A stretch of DNA of 64,000 nt from Trichomonas vaginalis G3. Taxonomy: Eukaryota > Parabasalia > Trichomonadida > Trichomonadidae. Location: assembly GCF_026262505.1 (NCBI RefSeq), contig NC_067204.1, positions 6,543,797-6,607,796 of the forward strand, read 5' to 3'. A model generated the notes under the pieces. The model saw only the letters and a program-made list of their open reading frames with translations. It was not told the DNA's origin and ran no database searches. Shown here one piece after another: positions 1 to 14,530 of the stretch. The stretch's first letter is position 1. Each line of letters starts with the position of its first letter. A program made the position numbers and the translations under genes.

Positions 1-28
1 TAATGATAAATATGAAAAGAAAGAGAAT

Positions 29-135
29 AAGTTTCATGTTAACATCAGCACCATGATCAACTAGGAATTGGACAATTTCTAATCGACATCTTTTTGATGG
101 CAATGCTAAGAGGGCATTCATCAATATTGAGAGAA
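29..135 (-). repeat. ankyrin-like module 1, class A
   Basis: Closed right edge, one base short. One extra A in the middle (ctaatcg) breaks the ankyrin frame. n=15. Confidence 0.88.
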
Positions 136-688
136 TTCATAAAACAATGATAAATATGAAAAAGAAAGAGAATGTTCATAAACAATGATAATATGAAAAG
201 AAAGAGAATGTAATAAAAAATGATTAATATGAAAAGAAAGAGAATGTCAATAAAACAATGATTAATATGAAAAGAAAGAGAATTTCATAAAACAATGATA
301 AATATGAAAAGAAAGAGAATTTCATAAAACAATGATAAATATGAAAAGAATAGAATGTAATAAAACAATGATTAATATGAAAAGAAAGAGAATGTCATAA
401 AACAATGCTAAATATGAAAAGAAAGAGAATTCTATAAAACAGTGATAAATATGAAAAGAAAGAGAATGTAATAAAACAATGATAAATATGAAAGAAAGAC
501 AATTATATAAAACAATGATTAATATGAAAAGAAAGAGAATTCTATAAAACAATGTTAAATATGAAAAGAAAGAGAATTTTATCAAACAATGTTAAATATG
601 AAAAGAAAGAGAATTCCATAAAACAAGGATAAATATGAAAAGAAAGAGAATGTCATAAAATAATGATAAATATGAAAAGAAAGAGAAT

Positions 689-794
689 AAGTTTCATGTT
701 AACATCAGCACCATGATCAACTAGGAATTGGAGAATTTCTATCGACTTCACTTCGACTGCAATACTAAGAGGGCATTCATCAATATTGAGAGAA
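689..794 (-). repeat. ankyrin-like module 2, class B
   Basis: Open right edge, so the ankyrin frame reads through from the neighbouring unit and gives a 63-codon frame (653-844) ending at TGA in the unit to the left. n=20. Confidence 0.92.
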
Positions 795-1535
795 ATCCAT
801 AAAACAATGATAAATATGAAAAGAAAGAGAATGTCATAAAACAATGATTAATATGAAAAGAAAGAGAATTTTATCAAACAATGATTAATATGAAAAGAAA
901 GAGAATTCTATAAAACAATGATTAATATGAAAAGAAAGAGAATTTCATAAAACAATGATTAATATGAAAAGAAATAGAATGTAATAAAACAATGATTAAT
1001 ATGAAAAGAAAGAGAATTCCATAAAACAATGATAAATATGAAAAGAAAGAGAATTTCATAAAACAATGCTAAATATGAAAAGAAAGAGAATTTTATCAAA
1101 CAATGATTAATATGAAAAGAAAGAGAATTTCATAAAACAATGATTAATATGAAAAGAAAGAGAATGTCATAAAACAATGATAAATATGAAAAGAAAGAAA
1201 ATGTCATAAAGTAAAGATAAATATGAAAAGAAAGAGAATGTCATAAAACAATGATTAATATGAAAAGAAAGAGAATTCTATAAAACAATGATAAATATGA
1301 AAAGAAAGAGAATGTAATAAAACAATGATAAATATGAAAAGAAATAGAATTCGATACAACAATGCTAAATATGAAAAGAAAGAGAATTCTATAAAACAGT
1401 GATAAATATGAAAAGAAAGAGAATTCCATAACACATTGATAAATATGAAAAGAAAGAGAATTCCATAAAACAAGGATAAATATGAAAAGAAAGAGAATGT
1501 CATAAAATAATGATTAATATGAAAAGAAAGAGAAT

Positions 1536-1641
1536 AAGTTTCATGTTAACATCAGCACCATGATCAACTAGGAATTGGACAATTTCTATCGACATCTTTT
1601 TGATGGCAATGCTAAGAGGGCATTCATCAATATTGAGAGAA
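1536..1641 (-). repeat. ankyrin-like module 3, class A
   Basis: Intact 106-bp copy with a closed right edge. The unit to its left carries gattaat instead of the usual gataaat. n=13. Confidence 0.92.
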
Positions 1642-2123
1642 ATTCATAAAACAATGATAAATATGAAAAGAAAGAGAATGTCATAAAACAATGATTAATA
1701 TGAAAAGAAAGAGAATTTAATAAAACAATGTTAAATATGAAAAGAAAGAGAATTCCACAACACATTGATAAATATGAAAAGAAAGAGAATTTCATAAAAC
1801 AATGATAAATATGAAAAGAAAGAGAATTCCATAAAACAATGATTAATATGAAAAGAAATAGAATTCGATATAACAATGATTAATATGAAAAGAAAGAGAA
1901 TTCTATAAAACAATGATAAATATGAAAAGAAAGAGAATTTCATAAAACAATGATTAATATGAAAAGAAAGAGAATTCTATAAAACAATGATAAATATGAA
2001 AAGAAAGAGAATTCCATAACACATTGATAAATATGAAAAGAAAGAGAATTCCATAAAACAAGGATAAATATGAAAAGAAAGAGAATGTCATAAAATAATG
2101 ATAAATATGAAAAGAAAGAGAAT

Positions 2124-2229
2124 AAGTTTCATGTTAACATCAGCACCATGATCAACTAGGAATTGGAGAATTTCTATCGACTTCACTTCGACTGCAATAC
2201 TAAGAGGGCATTCATCAATATTGAGAGAA
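2124..2229 (-). repeat. ankyrin-like module 4, class B
   Basis: Intact, with a closed right edge. It is followed by the longest module-free run in the window, n=47. Confidence 0.92.
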
Positions 2230-3968
2230 ATTCATAAAACAATGATAAATATGAAAAGAAAGAGAATGTAATAAAACAATGATAAATATGAAAAGAAAGA
2301 GAATTTCATAAAACAATGATTAATATGAAAAGAAAGACAATTATATAAAACAATGATAAATATGAAAAGAAAGAGAATGTAATAAAACAATGATAAATAT
2401 GAAAAGAAAGAGAATTCTATAAAACAATGATTAATATGAAAAGAAAGAGAATTTCATAAAACAATGATTAATATGAAAAGAAATAGAATGTAATAAAACA
2501 ATGATTAATATGAAAAGAAAGAGAATTCCATAAAACAATGATAAATATGAAAAGAAAGAGAATTTCATAAAACAATGCTAAATATGAAAAGAAAGAGAAT
2601 TTTATCAAACAATGATTAATATGAAAAGAAAGAGAATTTCATAAAAAATGATTAATATGAAAAGAAAGAGAATTTCATAAAACAATGATAAATATGAAAA
2701 GAAAGAAAATGTCATAAAGTAAAGATAAATATGAAAAGAAAGAGAATGTCATAAAACAATGATTAATATGAAAAGAAAGAGAATTCTATAAAACAATGAT
2801 AAATATGAAAAGAAAGAGAATTTCATAAAACAATGATTAATATGAAAAGAAAGAGAATTCTATCAAACAATGATAAATATGAAAAGAAAGAGAATGTCAT
2901 AAAACAATGATAAATATGAAAAGAAAGAGAATTCCATAAAACAAGGATAAATATGAAAAGAAAGAGAATTCCATAAAACAATGATAAATATGAAAAGAAA
3001 GAGAATTTCATAAAACAATGCTAAATATGAAAAGAAAGAGAATTTTATCAAACAATGATTAATATGAAAAGAAAGAGAATTTCATAAAACAATGATTAAT
3101 ATGAAAAGAAAGAGAATGTCATAAAACAATGATAAATATGAAAAGAAAGAGAATTTCATAAAACAATGATTAATATGAAAAGAAAGAGAATTTCATAAAA
3201 CAATGATAAATATGAAAAGAAAGAGAATTCCATAACACATTGATAAATATGAAAAGAAAGAGAATTCCATAAAACAAGGATAAATATGAAAAGAAAGAGA
3301 ATTTCATAAAACAATGATAAATATGAAAAGAAAGAAAATGTCATAAAGTAAAGATAAATATGAAAAGAAAGAGAATGTCATAAAACAATGATTAATATGA
3401 AAAGAAAGAGAATTCCATAAAACAATGATAAATATGAAAAGAAATAGAATTCGATACAACAATGCTAAATATGAAAAGAAAGAGAATTTCATAAAACAAT
3501 GCTAAATATGAAAAGAAAGAGAATTTTATCAAACAATGATAAATATGAAAAGAAAGAGAATTTCATAAAACAATGATTAATATGAAAAGAAAGAGAATTC
3601 TATAAAACAATGATAAATATGAAAAGAAAGAGAATGTAATAAAACAATGATAAATATGAAAAGAAATAGAATTCGATACAACAATGCTAAATATGAAAAG
3701 AAAGAGAATTCTATAAAACAGTGATAAATATGAAAAGAAAGAGAATTCCATAACACATTGATAAATATGAAAAGAAAGAGAATTTCATAAAACAATGATT
3801 AATATGAAAAGAAAGAGAATTCTATAAAACAATGATAAATATGAAAAGAAAGAGAATTCCATAACACATTGATAAATATGAAAAGAAAGAGAATTCCATA
3901 AAACAAGGATAAATATGAAAAGAAAGAGAATGTCATAAAATAATGATAAATATGAAAAGAAAGAGAAT
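2230..3968 (+). repeat. longest module-free run, 47 satellite units
   Basis: Only 37-bp units. The variant order seen around 1160-1500 (gtcataaagtaaag unit, tagaattcgatac unit) recurs here more than once, which indicates local duplication of multi-unit blocks. No gene is seen. Confidence 0.9.
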
Positions 3969-4074
3969 AAGTTTCATGTTAACATCAGCACCATGATCAA
4001 CTAGGAATTGGACAATTTCTATCGACATCTTTTTGATGGCAATGCTAAGAGGGCATTCATCAATATTGAGAGAA
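3969..4074 (-). repeat. ankyrin-like module 5, class A (reference copy)
   Basis: Intact 106 bp (1 + 35 codons). Minus strand reads SLNIDECPLSIAIKKM, then SIEIVQFLVDHG, then ADVNMKL. This fits one ankyrin repeat: D and PL..A of the first turn and helix, the second helix IVQFL, and the GADVN loop. The family's usual TPLH is CPLS here. Closed right edge. n=25. Confidence 0.92.
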
Positions 4075-5000
4075 ATTCATAAAACAATGATAAATATGAA
4101 AAGAAAGAGAATTTTATCAAATAATGATAAATATGAAAAGAAAGAGAATTCCATAAAACAATGATAAATATGAAAAGAAAGAGAATTTCATAAAACAATG
4201 CTAAATATGAAAAGAAAGAGAATTTCATAAAACAATGATTAATATGAAAAGAAAGAGAATTCTATAAAACAATGATAAATATGAAAAGAAAGAGAATTTC
4301 ATAAAACAATGATTAATATGAAAAGAAAGAGAATTCTATAAAACAATGATAAATATGAAAAGAAAGAGAATTCTATAAAACAGTGATAAATATGAAAAGA
4401 AATAGAATGTAATAAAACAATGATAAATATGAAAAGAAAGAGAATTTCATAAAACAATGATTAATATGAAAAGAAAGAGAATTCCATAAAACAATGATAA
4501 ATATGAAAAGAAAGAGAATTCCATAAAACAATGATAAATATGAAAAGAAAGAGATTCTATCAAACAATGATAAATATGAAAAGAAAGAGAATTTCATAAA
4601 ACAATGATTAATATGAAAAGAAAGAGAATTTCATAAAACAATGATAAATATGAAAAGAAAGAGAATTTCATAAAACAATGATTAATATGAAAAGAAAGAG
4701 AATTTCATAAAACAATGATAAATATGAAAAGAAAGAGAATTCTATAAAACAATGATTAATATGAAAAGAAAGAGAATTTCATAAAACAATGATAAATATG
4801 AAAAGAAAAGAGAATTCATAAAACAATGATTAATATGAAAAGAAAGAAGATTCTATAAAACAATGATAAATATGAAAAGAAAGAGAATTCATAACACATT
4901 GATTAAATAATGAAAAGAAAGAAAATTCCATAAAACAAGGATAAATATGAAAAGAAAGAGAATGTCATAAAATAATGATAAATATGAAAAGAAAGAGAAT

Positions 5001-5106
5001 AAGTTTCATGTTAACATCAGCACCATGATCAACTAGGAATTGGACAATTTCTATCGACATCTTTTTGATGGCAATGCTAAGAGGGCATTCATCAATATTG
5101 AGAGAA
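5001..5106 (-). repeat. ankyrin-like module 6, class A
   Basis: Intact, closed right edge, n=26. The units just to its left (about 4800-4930) carry several one-base insertions. Confidence 0.92.
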
Positions 5107-6069
5107 ATTCATAAAACAATGATAAATATGAAAAGAAAGAGAATGTCATAAAACAATGATTAATATGAAAAGAAAGAGAATGTAATAAAACAATGTTAAA
5201 TATGAAAAGAAAGAGAATTTTATCAAACAATGCTAAATATGAAAAGAAAGAGAATTTCATAAAACAATGCTAAATATGAAAAGAAAAAGAATTTCATAAA
5301 ACAATGATTAATATGAAAAGAAAGAGAATTCTATCAAACAATGATAAATATGAAAAGAAAGAGAATTTCATAAAACAATGATTAATATGAAAAGAAAGAG
5401 AATTCCATAAAACAATGATAAATATGAAAAGAAATAGAATTCGATACAACAATGCTAAATATGAAAAGAAAGAGAATTTCATAAAACAATGCTAAATATG
5501 AAAAGAAAGAGAATTTCATAAAACAATGATAAATATGAAAAGAAAGAGAATTTCATAAAACAATGATTAATATGAAAAGAAAGAGAATTCCATAAAACAA
5601 TGATAAATATGAAAAGAAAGAGAATTTCATAAAACAATGATAAATATGAAAAGAAATAGAATTCGATACAACAATGCTAAATATGAAAAGAAAGAGAATT
5701 TCATAAAACAATGATAAATATGAAAAGAAAGAGAATTTCATAAAACAATGATAAATATGAAAAGAAAGAGAATGTAATAAAACAATGATAAATATGAAAA
5801 GAAAGAGAATTTTATCAAACAATGATAAATATGAAAAGAAAGAGAATTTCATAAAACAATGATTAATATGAAAAGAAAGAGAATTCTATAAAACAATGAT
5901 AAATATGAAAAGAAAGAGAATTCCATAAAACAATGATAAATATGAAAAGAAAGAGAATGTAATAAAACAATGCTAAATATGAAAAGAAAGAGAATTCCAT
6001 AAAACAATGATAAATATGAAAAGAAATAGAATGTCATAAAATAATGATAAATATGAAAAGAAAGAGAAT

Positions 6070-6176
6070 AAGTTTCATGTTAACATCAGCACCATGATCA
6101 ACTAGGAATTGGACAATTTCTATCGACAATCTTTTTGATGGCAATGCTAAGAGGGCATTCATCAATATTGAGAGAA
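6070..6176 (-). repeat. ankyrin-like module 7, class A
   Basis: One extra base (gacaatc) shifts the frame inside the module. The out-of-frame upstream reading MNALLALPSKR therefore runs into the ankyrin second helix. n=19. Confidence 0.9.
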
Positions 6177-6875
6177 ATTCATAAAACAATGATAAATATG
6201 AAAAGAAAGAGAATGTCATAAAACAACGATAAATATGAAAAGAAAGAGATTCTATCAAACAATGATAAATATGAAAGAAAGAGAATTTCATAAAACAATG
6301 ATTAATATGAAAAGAAAGAGAATTTCATAAAACAATGATAAATATGAAAAGAAAGAGAATTCTATAAAACAATGATTAATATGAAAAGAAAGAGAATTTC
6401 ATAAAACAATGATAAATATGAAAAGAAAGAGAAATTCATAAAACAATGATAAATATGAAAAGAAAGAGAATGTAATAAAACAATGATTAATATGAAAAGA
6501 AAGAGAATTCCATAAAACAATGATAAATATGAAAAGAAATAGAATTCGATACAACAATGCTAAATATGAAAAGAAAGAGAATTCATAAAACAATGCTAAT
6601 ATGAAAAGAAAGAGAATTTCATAAAACAATGATAAATATGAAAAGAAAGAGAATTTCATAAAACAATGATTAATATGAAAAGAAAGAGATTCTATCAAAC
6701 AATGATAAATATGAAAAGAAATAGAATTCGATATAACAATGATTAATATGAAAAGAAAGAGAATTCCATAACACATTGATAAATATGAAAAGAAAGAGAA
6801 TTCCATAAAACAAGGATAAATATGAAAAGAAAGAGAATGTCATAAAATAATGATAAATATGAAAAGAAAGAGAAT

Positions 6876-6979
6876 AAGTTTCATGTTAACATCAGCACCA
6901 TGATCAACTAGGAATTGGACAATTTCTATCGACATCTTTTGATGGCAATGCTAAGAGGGATTCATCAATATTGAGAGAA
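6876..6979 (-). repeat. ankyrin-like module 8, class A
   Basis: Two single-base losses (cttttgat and agagggattc). Closed right edge. n=36, a long module-free stretch. Confidence 0.9.
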
Positions 6980-8311
6980 ATTCATAAAACAATGATAAAT
7001 ATGAAAAGAAAGAGAATTTCATAAAACAATGATAAATATGAAAAGAAAGAGAATGTCATAAAACAATGATTAATATGAAAAGAAAGAGAATTCTATAAAA
7101 CAATGTTAAATATGAAAAGAAAGAGAATTTTATCAAACAATGATTAATATGAAAAGAAAGAGAATTTCATAAAACAATGCTAAATATGAAAAGAAAGAGA
7201 ATTCCATAAAACAATGATTAATATGAAAAGAAAGAGAATTTCATAAAACAATGATTAATATGAAAAGAAAGAGAATTCTATAAAACAATGATAAATATGA
7301 AAAGAAAGAGAATTCCATAAAACAGTGATAAATATGAAAAGAAATAGAATGTAATAAAACAATGATAAATATGAAAAGAAAGAGAATTTCATAAAACAAT
7401 GATTAATATGAAAAGAAAGAGAATTCCATAAAACAATGATAAATATGAAAAGAAAGAGAATTCCATAAAACAATGATAAATATGAAAAGAAAGAGAATTC
7501 TATAAAACAGTGATAAATATGAAAAGAAAGAGAATGTCATAAAACAATGATAAATATGAAAAGAAAGAGAATTTATCAAACAATGATTAATATGAAAAGA
7601 AAGAGAATTCTATAAAACAATGATTAATATGAAAAGAAAGAGAATTTCATAAAACAATGATTAATATGAAAAGAAATAGAATGTAATAAAACAATGATTA
7701 ATATGAAAAGAAAGAGAATTCCATAAAACAATGATAAATATGAAAAGAAAGAGAATTCGATACAATAATGCTAAATATGAAAAGAAAGAGAATTTCATAA
7801 AACAATGATAAATATGAAAAGAAAGACAATTCCATAAAATAATGATAAATATGAAAAGAAAGAGAATTCTATAAAACAATGATAAATATGAAAAGAAATA
7901 GAATTCGATACAACAATGCTAAATATGAAAAGAAAGAGAATTTCATAAAACAATGATAAATATGAAAAGAAAGAGAATTTCATAAAACAATGATAAATAT
8001 GAAAAGAAAGAGAATTCTATAAAACAATGATAAATATGAAAAGAAAGAGAATTTCATAAAACAATGTTAAATATGAAAAGAAAGAGAATTCCATAACACA
8101 TTGATAAATATGAAAAGAAAGAGAATGTCATAAAATAATGATAAATATGAAAAGAAAGAGAATGTCATAAAACAATGATAAATATGAAAAGAAAGAGAAT
8201 GTCATAAAATAATGCTAAATATGAAAAGAAACAGAATTCCATAAAACAAGGATAAATATGAAAAGAAAGAGAATTTCATAAAACAATGATAAATATGAAA
8301 AGAAATAGAAT
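6980..8311 (+). repeat. module-free run of 36 satellite units
   Basis: Only 37-bp units, including tagaattcgatac variants and a 36-bp-scale truncated unit near 7570. No gene is seen. Confidence 0.9.
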
Positions 8312-8417
8312 AAGTTTCATGTTAACATCAGCACCATGATCAACTAGGAATTGGACAATTTCTATCGACATCTTTTTGATGGCAATGCTAAGAGGGCATT
8401 CATCAATATTGAGAGAA
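8312..8417 (-). repeat. ankyrin-like module 9, class A
   Basis: Intact. The left neighbour ends gaaatagaat rather than gaaagagaat. Closed right edge. n=14. Confidence 0.92.
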
Positions 8418-8936
8418 ATTCATAAAACAATGATAAATATGAAAAGAAAGAGAATTTCATAAAACAACGATAAATATGAAAAGAAAGAGAATTCTATAAA
8501 ACAATGATAAATATGAAAAGAAAGAGAATTCCATAAAACAATGATTAATATGAAAAGAAAGAGAATTCTATAAAACAGTGATAAATATGAAAAGAAAGAG
8601 AATGTAATAAAACAATGATAAATATGAAAAGAAAGAGAATGTAATAAAACAATGCTAAATATGAAAAGAAAGAGAATTTCATAAAACAATGATTAATATG
8701 AAAAGAAAGAGAATGTAATAAAACAATGATAAATATGAAAAGAAAGAAAATGTCATAAAGAAAAGATAAATATGAAAAGAAAGAGAATGTCATAAAACAA
8801 TGATTAATATGAAAAGAAAGAGAATTCCATAACACATTGATAAATATGAAAAGAAAGAGAATTCCATAAAACAAGGATAAATATGAAAAGAAAGAGAATG
8901 TCATAAAATAATGATAAATATGAAAAGAAAGAGAAT

Positions 8937-9042
8937 AAGTTTCATGTTAACATCAGCACCATGATCAACTAGGAATTGGAGAATTTCTATCGACTTCACT
9001 TCGACTGCAATACTAAGAGGGCATTCATCAATATTGAGAGAA
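8937..9042 (-). repeat. ankyrin-like module 10, class B
   Basis: Open right edge. The ankyrin frame is continuous in 8901-9125 (74 codons). First module of 8.6-kb block copy 1, matching module 22. n=19. Confidence 0.92.
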
Positions 9043-9746
9043 ATCCATAAAACAATGATAAATATGAAAAGAAAGAGAATGTCATAAAACAATGATAAAT
9101 ATGAAAAGAAAGAGAATTTTATCAAACAATGATTAATATGAAAAGAAAGAGAATTCTATAAAACAATGATTAATATGAAAAGAAAGAGAATTTCATAAAA
9201 CAATGATTAATATGAAAAGAAATAGAATGTAATAAAACAATGATTAATATGAAAAGAAAGAGAATTCCATAAAACAATGATAAATATGAAAAGAAAGAGA
9301 ATTTCATAAAACAATGCTAAATATGAAAAGAAAGAGAATTTTATCAAACAATGATAAATATGAAAAGAAAGACAATTATATAAAACAATGATAAATATGA
9401 AAAGAAAGAGAATTCTATAAAACAATGATAAATATGAAAAGAAATAGAATTCGATACAACAATGCTAAATATGAAAAGAAAGAGAATTTCATAAAACAAT
9501 GATTAATATGAAAAGAAATAGAATGTAATAAAACAATGATTAATATGAAAAGAAAGAGAATTCTATAAAACAATGATAAATATGAAAAGAAAGAGAATTT
9601 CATAAAACAATGTTAAATATGAAAAGAAAGAGAATTCCATAACACATTGATAAATATGAAAAGAAAGAGAATTCCATAAAACAAGGATAAATATGAAAAG
9701 AAAGAGAATGTCATAAAATAATGATAAATATGAAAAGAAAGAGAAT

Positions 9747-9852
9747 AAGTTTCATGTTAACATCAGCACCATGATCAACTAGGAATTGGAGAATTTCTAT
9801 CGACTTCACTTCGACTGCAATACTAAGAGGGCATTCATCAATATTGAGAGAA
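9747..9852 (-). repeat. ankyrin-like module 11, class B
   Basis: The right edge is gagagaattccat, which also leaves the frame open and gives 9711-10013 (100 codons). Matches module 23. n=16. Confidence 0.92.
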
Positions 9853-10444
9853 TTCCATAAAACAATGATAAATATGAAAAGAAAGAGAATTCGATACAAT
9901 AATGATAAATATGAAAAGAAAGAGAATTTTATCAAACAATGATAAATATGAAAAGAAAGACAATTATATAAAACAATGATAAATATGAAAAGAAAGAGAA
10001 TTCTATAAAACAATGATAAATATGAAAAGAAATAGAATTCGATACAACAATGCTAAATATGAAAAGAAAGAGAATTTCATAAAACAATGATAAATATGAA
10101 AAGAAAGAGAATTTCATAAAACAATGATAAATATGAAAAGAAAGAGAATTCTATAAAACAATGATAAATATGAAAAGAAAGAGAATTTCATAAAACAATG
10201 TTAAATATGAAAGAAAGAGAATTCCATAACACATTGATAAATATGAAAAGAAAGAGAATGTCATAAAATAATGATAAATATGAAAAGAAAGAGAATGTCA
10301 TAAAACAATGATAAATATGAAAAGAAAGAGAATGTCATAAAATAATGCTAAATATGAAAAGAAACAGAATTCCATAAAACAAGGATAAATATGAAAAGAA
10401 AGAGAATTTCATAAAACAATGATAAATATGAAAAGAAATAGAAT

Positions 10445-10550
10445 AAGTTTCATGTTAACATCAGCACCATGATCAACTAGGAATTGGACAATTTCTATCG
10501 ACATCTTTTTGATGGCAATGCTAAGAGGGCATTCATCAATATTGAGAGAA
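10445..10550 (-). repeat. ankyrin-like module 12, class A
   Basis: Open right edge, open frame 10409-10633, gaaatagaat on the left. Matches module 24. n=22. Confidence 0.92.
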
Positions 10551-11370
10551 ATCCATAAAACAATGATAAATATGAAAAGAAAGAGAATGTCATAAAACAA
10601 TGATAAATATGAAAAGAAAGAGAATTTTATCAAACAATGATTAATATGAAAAGAAAGAGAATTCTATAAACAATGATTAATATGAAAAGAAAGAGAATTT
10701 CATAAAACAATGATTAATATGAAAAGAAATAGAATGTAATAAAACAATGATTAATATGAAAAGAAAGAGAATTCCATAAAACAATGATAAATATGAAAAG
10801 AAAGAGAATTCGATACAATAATGCTAAATATGAAAAGAAAGAGAATTTTATCAAACAATGATAAATATGAAAAGAAAGACAATTATATAAAACAATGAAT
10901 AAATATGAAAAGAAAAAGAGAATTCTATAAAACAATGATAAATATGAAAAGAAATAGAATTCGATACAACAATGCTAAATATGAAAAGAAAAAGAGAATT
11001 TCATAAAACAATGATAAATATGAAAAGAAAGAGAATTTCATAAAACAATGATAAATATGAAAAGAAAGAGAATTCTATAAAACAATAGATAAATATGAAA
11101 AGAAAGAGAATTTCATAAAACAATGTTAAATATGAAAAGAAAGAGAATTCCATAACACATTGATAAATATGAAAAGAAAGAGAATGTCATAAATAATGAT
11201 AAATATGAAAAGAAAGAGAATGTCATAAAACAATGATAAATATGAAAAGAAAGAGAATGTCATAAAATAATTGCTAAATATGAAAAGAAACAGAATTCCA
11301 TAAAACAAGGATAAATATGAAAAGAAAGAGAATTTCATAAAACAATGATAAATATGAAAAGAAATAGAAT

Positions 11371-11476
11371 AAGTTTCATGTTAACATCAGCACCATGATC
11401 AACTAGGAATTGGACAATTTCTATCGACATCTTTTTGATGGCAATGCTAAGAGGGCATTCATCAATATTGAGAGAA
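11371..11476 (-). repeat. ankyrin-like module 13, class A
   Basis: Open right edge, open frame 11335-11559. Matches module 25. n=19. Confidence 0.92.
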
Positions 11477-12176
11477 ATCCATAAAACAATGATAAATATG
11501 AAAAGAAAGAGAATGTAATAAAACAATGATAAATATGAAAAGAAAGAGAATTTTATCAAACAATGATTAATATGAAAAGAAAGAGAATTCTATAAAACAA
11601 TGATTAATATGAAAAGAAAGAGAATTTCATAAAACAATGATTAATATGAAAAGAAATAGAATGTAATAAAACAATGATTAATATGAAAAGAAAGAGAATT
11701 CCATAAAAACAATGATAAATATGAAAAGAAAGAGAATTTATAAAACAATGCTAAATATGAAAAGAAAGAGAATTTTAATCAACAATGATAAATATGAAAA
11801 GAAAGACAATTATATAAAACAATGATAAATATGAAAAGAAAGAGAATTCTATAAAAACAATGATAAATATGAAAAGAAATAGAATTCGATACAACAATGC
11901 TAAATATGAAAGAAAGAGAATTTCATAAAACAATGATTAATATGAAAAGAAATAGAATGTAATAAAACAATGATTAATATGAAAAGAAAGAGAATTCTAT
12001 AAAACAATGATAAATATGAAAGAAAGAGAATTTCATAAAACAATGTTAAATATGAAAAGAAAGAGAATTCCAAACACATTGATAAATATGAAAAGAAGAG
12101 AATTCCATAAATAATGATAAATATGAAAAGAAAGAGAATGTCATAAAACAATGATAAATATGAAAAGAAAGAGAAT

Positions 12177-12284
12177 AAGTTTCATGTTAACATCAGCACC
12201 ATGATCAACTAGGAATTGGAGAAATTTCTATCGACTTCACTTCGACTGCAATTACTAAGAGGGCATTCATCAATATTGAGAGAA
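12177..12284 (-). repeat. ankyrin-like module 14, class B
   Basis: Two insertions (gagaaatttc and caattacta) disrupt the frame. Right edge gagagaattcat. Matches module 26. n=19. Confidence 0.9.
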
Positions 12285-12988
12285 TTCATAAAACAATGCT
12301 AAAATATGAAAAGAAAGAGAATTTTATCAAAACAATGATTAATATGAAAAGAAAGAGAAATTTCATAAAACAATGATTAATATGAAAAGAAAGAGAATTC
12401 CATAAAACAATGATAAATATGAAAAGAAAGAGATTCTATCAAACAATGATAAATATGAAAAGAAAGAGAATTTCATAAAACAATGATTAATATGAAAAGA
12501 AAGAGAATTTCATAAAACAATGATTAATATGAAAAGAAAGAGAATTATAGAAAACAATGATAAATATGAAAAGAAATAGAATTCGATACAATAATGCTAA
12601 ATATGAAAAGAAAGAGAATTTCATAAAACAATGATAAATATGAAAAAGAAAGAGAATTTCATAAAACAATGAAAATATGAAAAGAAAGACAATTATATAA
12701 AACAATGATAAATATGAAAAGAAAGAGAATTCTATAAAACATGATAAATATGAAAAGAAAGAGAATTCATAAAAACAATGATTAATATGAAAAGAAAGAG
12801 AATTCTATAAAACAATGATAAATATGAAAAGAAAGAGAATTCTATAAAACAATGATTAATATGAAAAGAAAGAGAATTCCATAACACATTGATAAATATG
12901 AAAAGAAAGAGAATGTCATAAAATAATGATAAATATGAAAAGAAATAGAATGTCATAAAATAATGATAAATATGAAAAGAAAGAGAAT

Positions 12989-13094
12989 AAGTTTCATGTT
13001 AACATCAGCACCATGATCAACTAGGAATTGGACAATTTCTATCGACATCTTTTTGATGGCAATGCTAAGAGGGCATTCATCAATATTGAGAGAA
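12989..13094 (-). repeat. ankyrin-like module 15, class A
   Basis: Intact, closed right edge. Matches module 27. n=15. Confidence 0.92.
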
Positions 13095-13647
13095 ATTCAT
13101 AAAACAATGATAAATATGAAAAGAAAGAGAATGTCATAAAACAATGATTAATATGAAAGAAAGAGAATGTAATAAAAGAATGATAATATGAAAAGAAAGA
13201 AATTCTATAAAACAATGATTAATATGAAAAGAAAGAGAATTTTATCAAACAATGATAAATATGAAAAGAAAGAGAATTTCATAAAACAATGATAAATATG
13301 AAAAGAAAGAGAATTTCATAAAACAATGATTAATATGAAAAGAAAGAGAATGTCATAAAACAATGATAAATATGAAAAGAAAGAGAATTCTATAAAACAG
13401 TGATAAATATGAAAAGAAAGAGAATGTAATAAAACAATGATAAATATGAAAAGAAAGAGAATTCCATAAAACAATGATTAATATGAAAAGAAAGAGAATT
13501 CTATAAAACAATGTTAAATATGAAAAGAAAGAGAATTTTATCAAACAATGTTAAATATGAAAAGAAAGAGAATTCCATAAAACAAGGATAAATATGAAAA
13601 GAAAGAGAATGTCATAAAATAATGATAAATATGAAAAGAAAGAGAAT

Positions 13648-13753
13648 AAGTTTCATGTTAACATCAGCACCATGATCAACTAGGAATTGGACAATTTCTA
13701 TCGACATCTTTTTGATGGCAATGCTAAGAGGGCATTCATCAATATTGAGAGAA
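13648..13753 (-). repeat. ankyrin-like module 16, class A
   Basis: Intact, closed right edge. Matches module 28. n=23. Confidence 0.92.
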
Positions 13754-14530
13754 ATTCATAAAACAATGATAAATATGAAAAGAAAGAGAATGTCATAAAA
13801 CAATGATTAATATGAAAAGAAAAGAGAATGTTAATAAAAGAAATGATTAATATATGAAAAGAAAGAGAATGTCATAAACAATGATTAATATGAAAAGAAA
13901 GAGAATTTCATAAACAATGATTAATATGAAAAGAAATAGAATGTAATAAAACAATGATTAATATGAAAAGAAAGAGAATTCCATAAAACAATGAATAAAT
14001 ATGAAAGAGAGATTCTATCAAACAATGATAAATATGAAAAGAAAGAGAATTTCATAAAACAATGATAAATATGAAAAGAAAGAGAATTCATAAAACAATG
14101 ATAAATTGAAAAGAAAGAGAATTCTATAAAACAATGATAAATATGAAAAGAAAGAGAATTCTATAAACAATGATAAATATGAAAAGAAAGAGAATTCCAT
14201 AAAACAATGATAAATATGAAAAGAAAGAGAATGTAATAAAAACAATGTTAAATATGAAAAGAAAGAGAATGTAATAAAACAATGATAAATATGAAAAGAA
14301 AAGAATGTAATAAAACAATGATAAATATGAAAAGAAAGACAATTATATAAACAAGTGATAAATATGAAAAGAAAGAACAATTATATAAAACAATGATAAA
14401 TATGAAAAGAAATAGAATGTAATAAAACAATGATAAATATGAAAAGAAGAGAATGTAATAAAACAATGATAAATATTGAAAAGAAATAGAATGTAATAAA
14501 ACAATGATAAATATGAAAAGAAAGAGAATT

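Noticed and set aside
3969-4074. Module as a transposable element or SINE
   Set aside because: No terminal repeats, no poly-A end, no variable target-site duplications. All copies share the same junctions and phase, which fits array amplification and not transposition.
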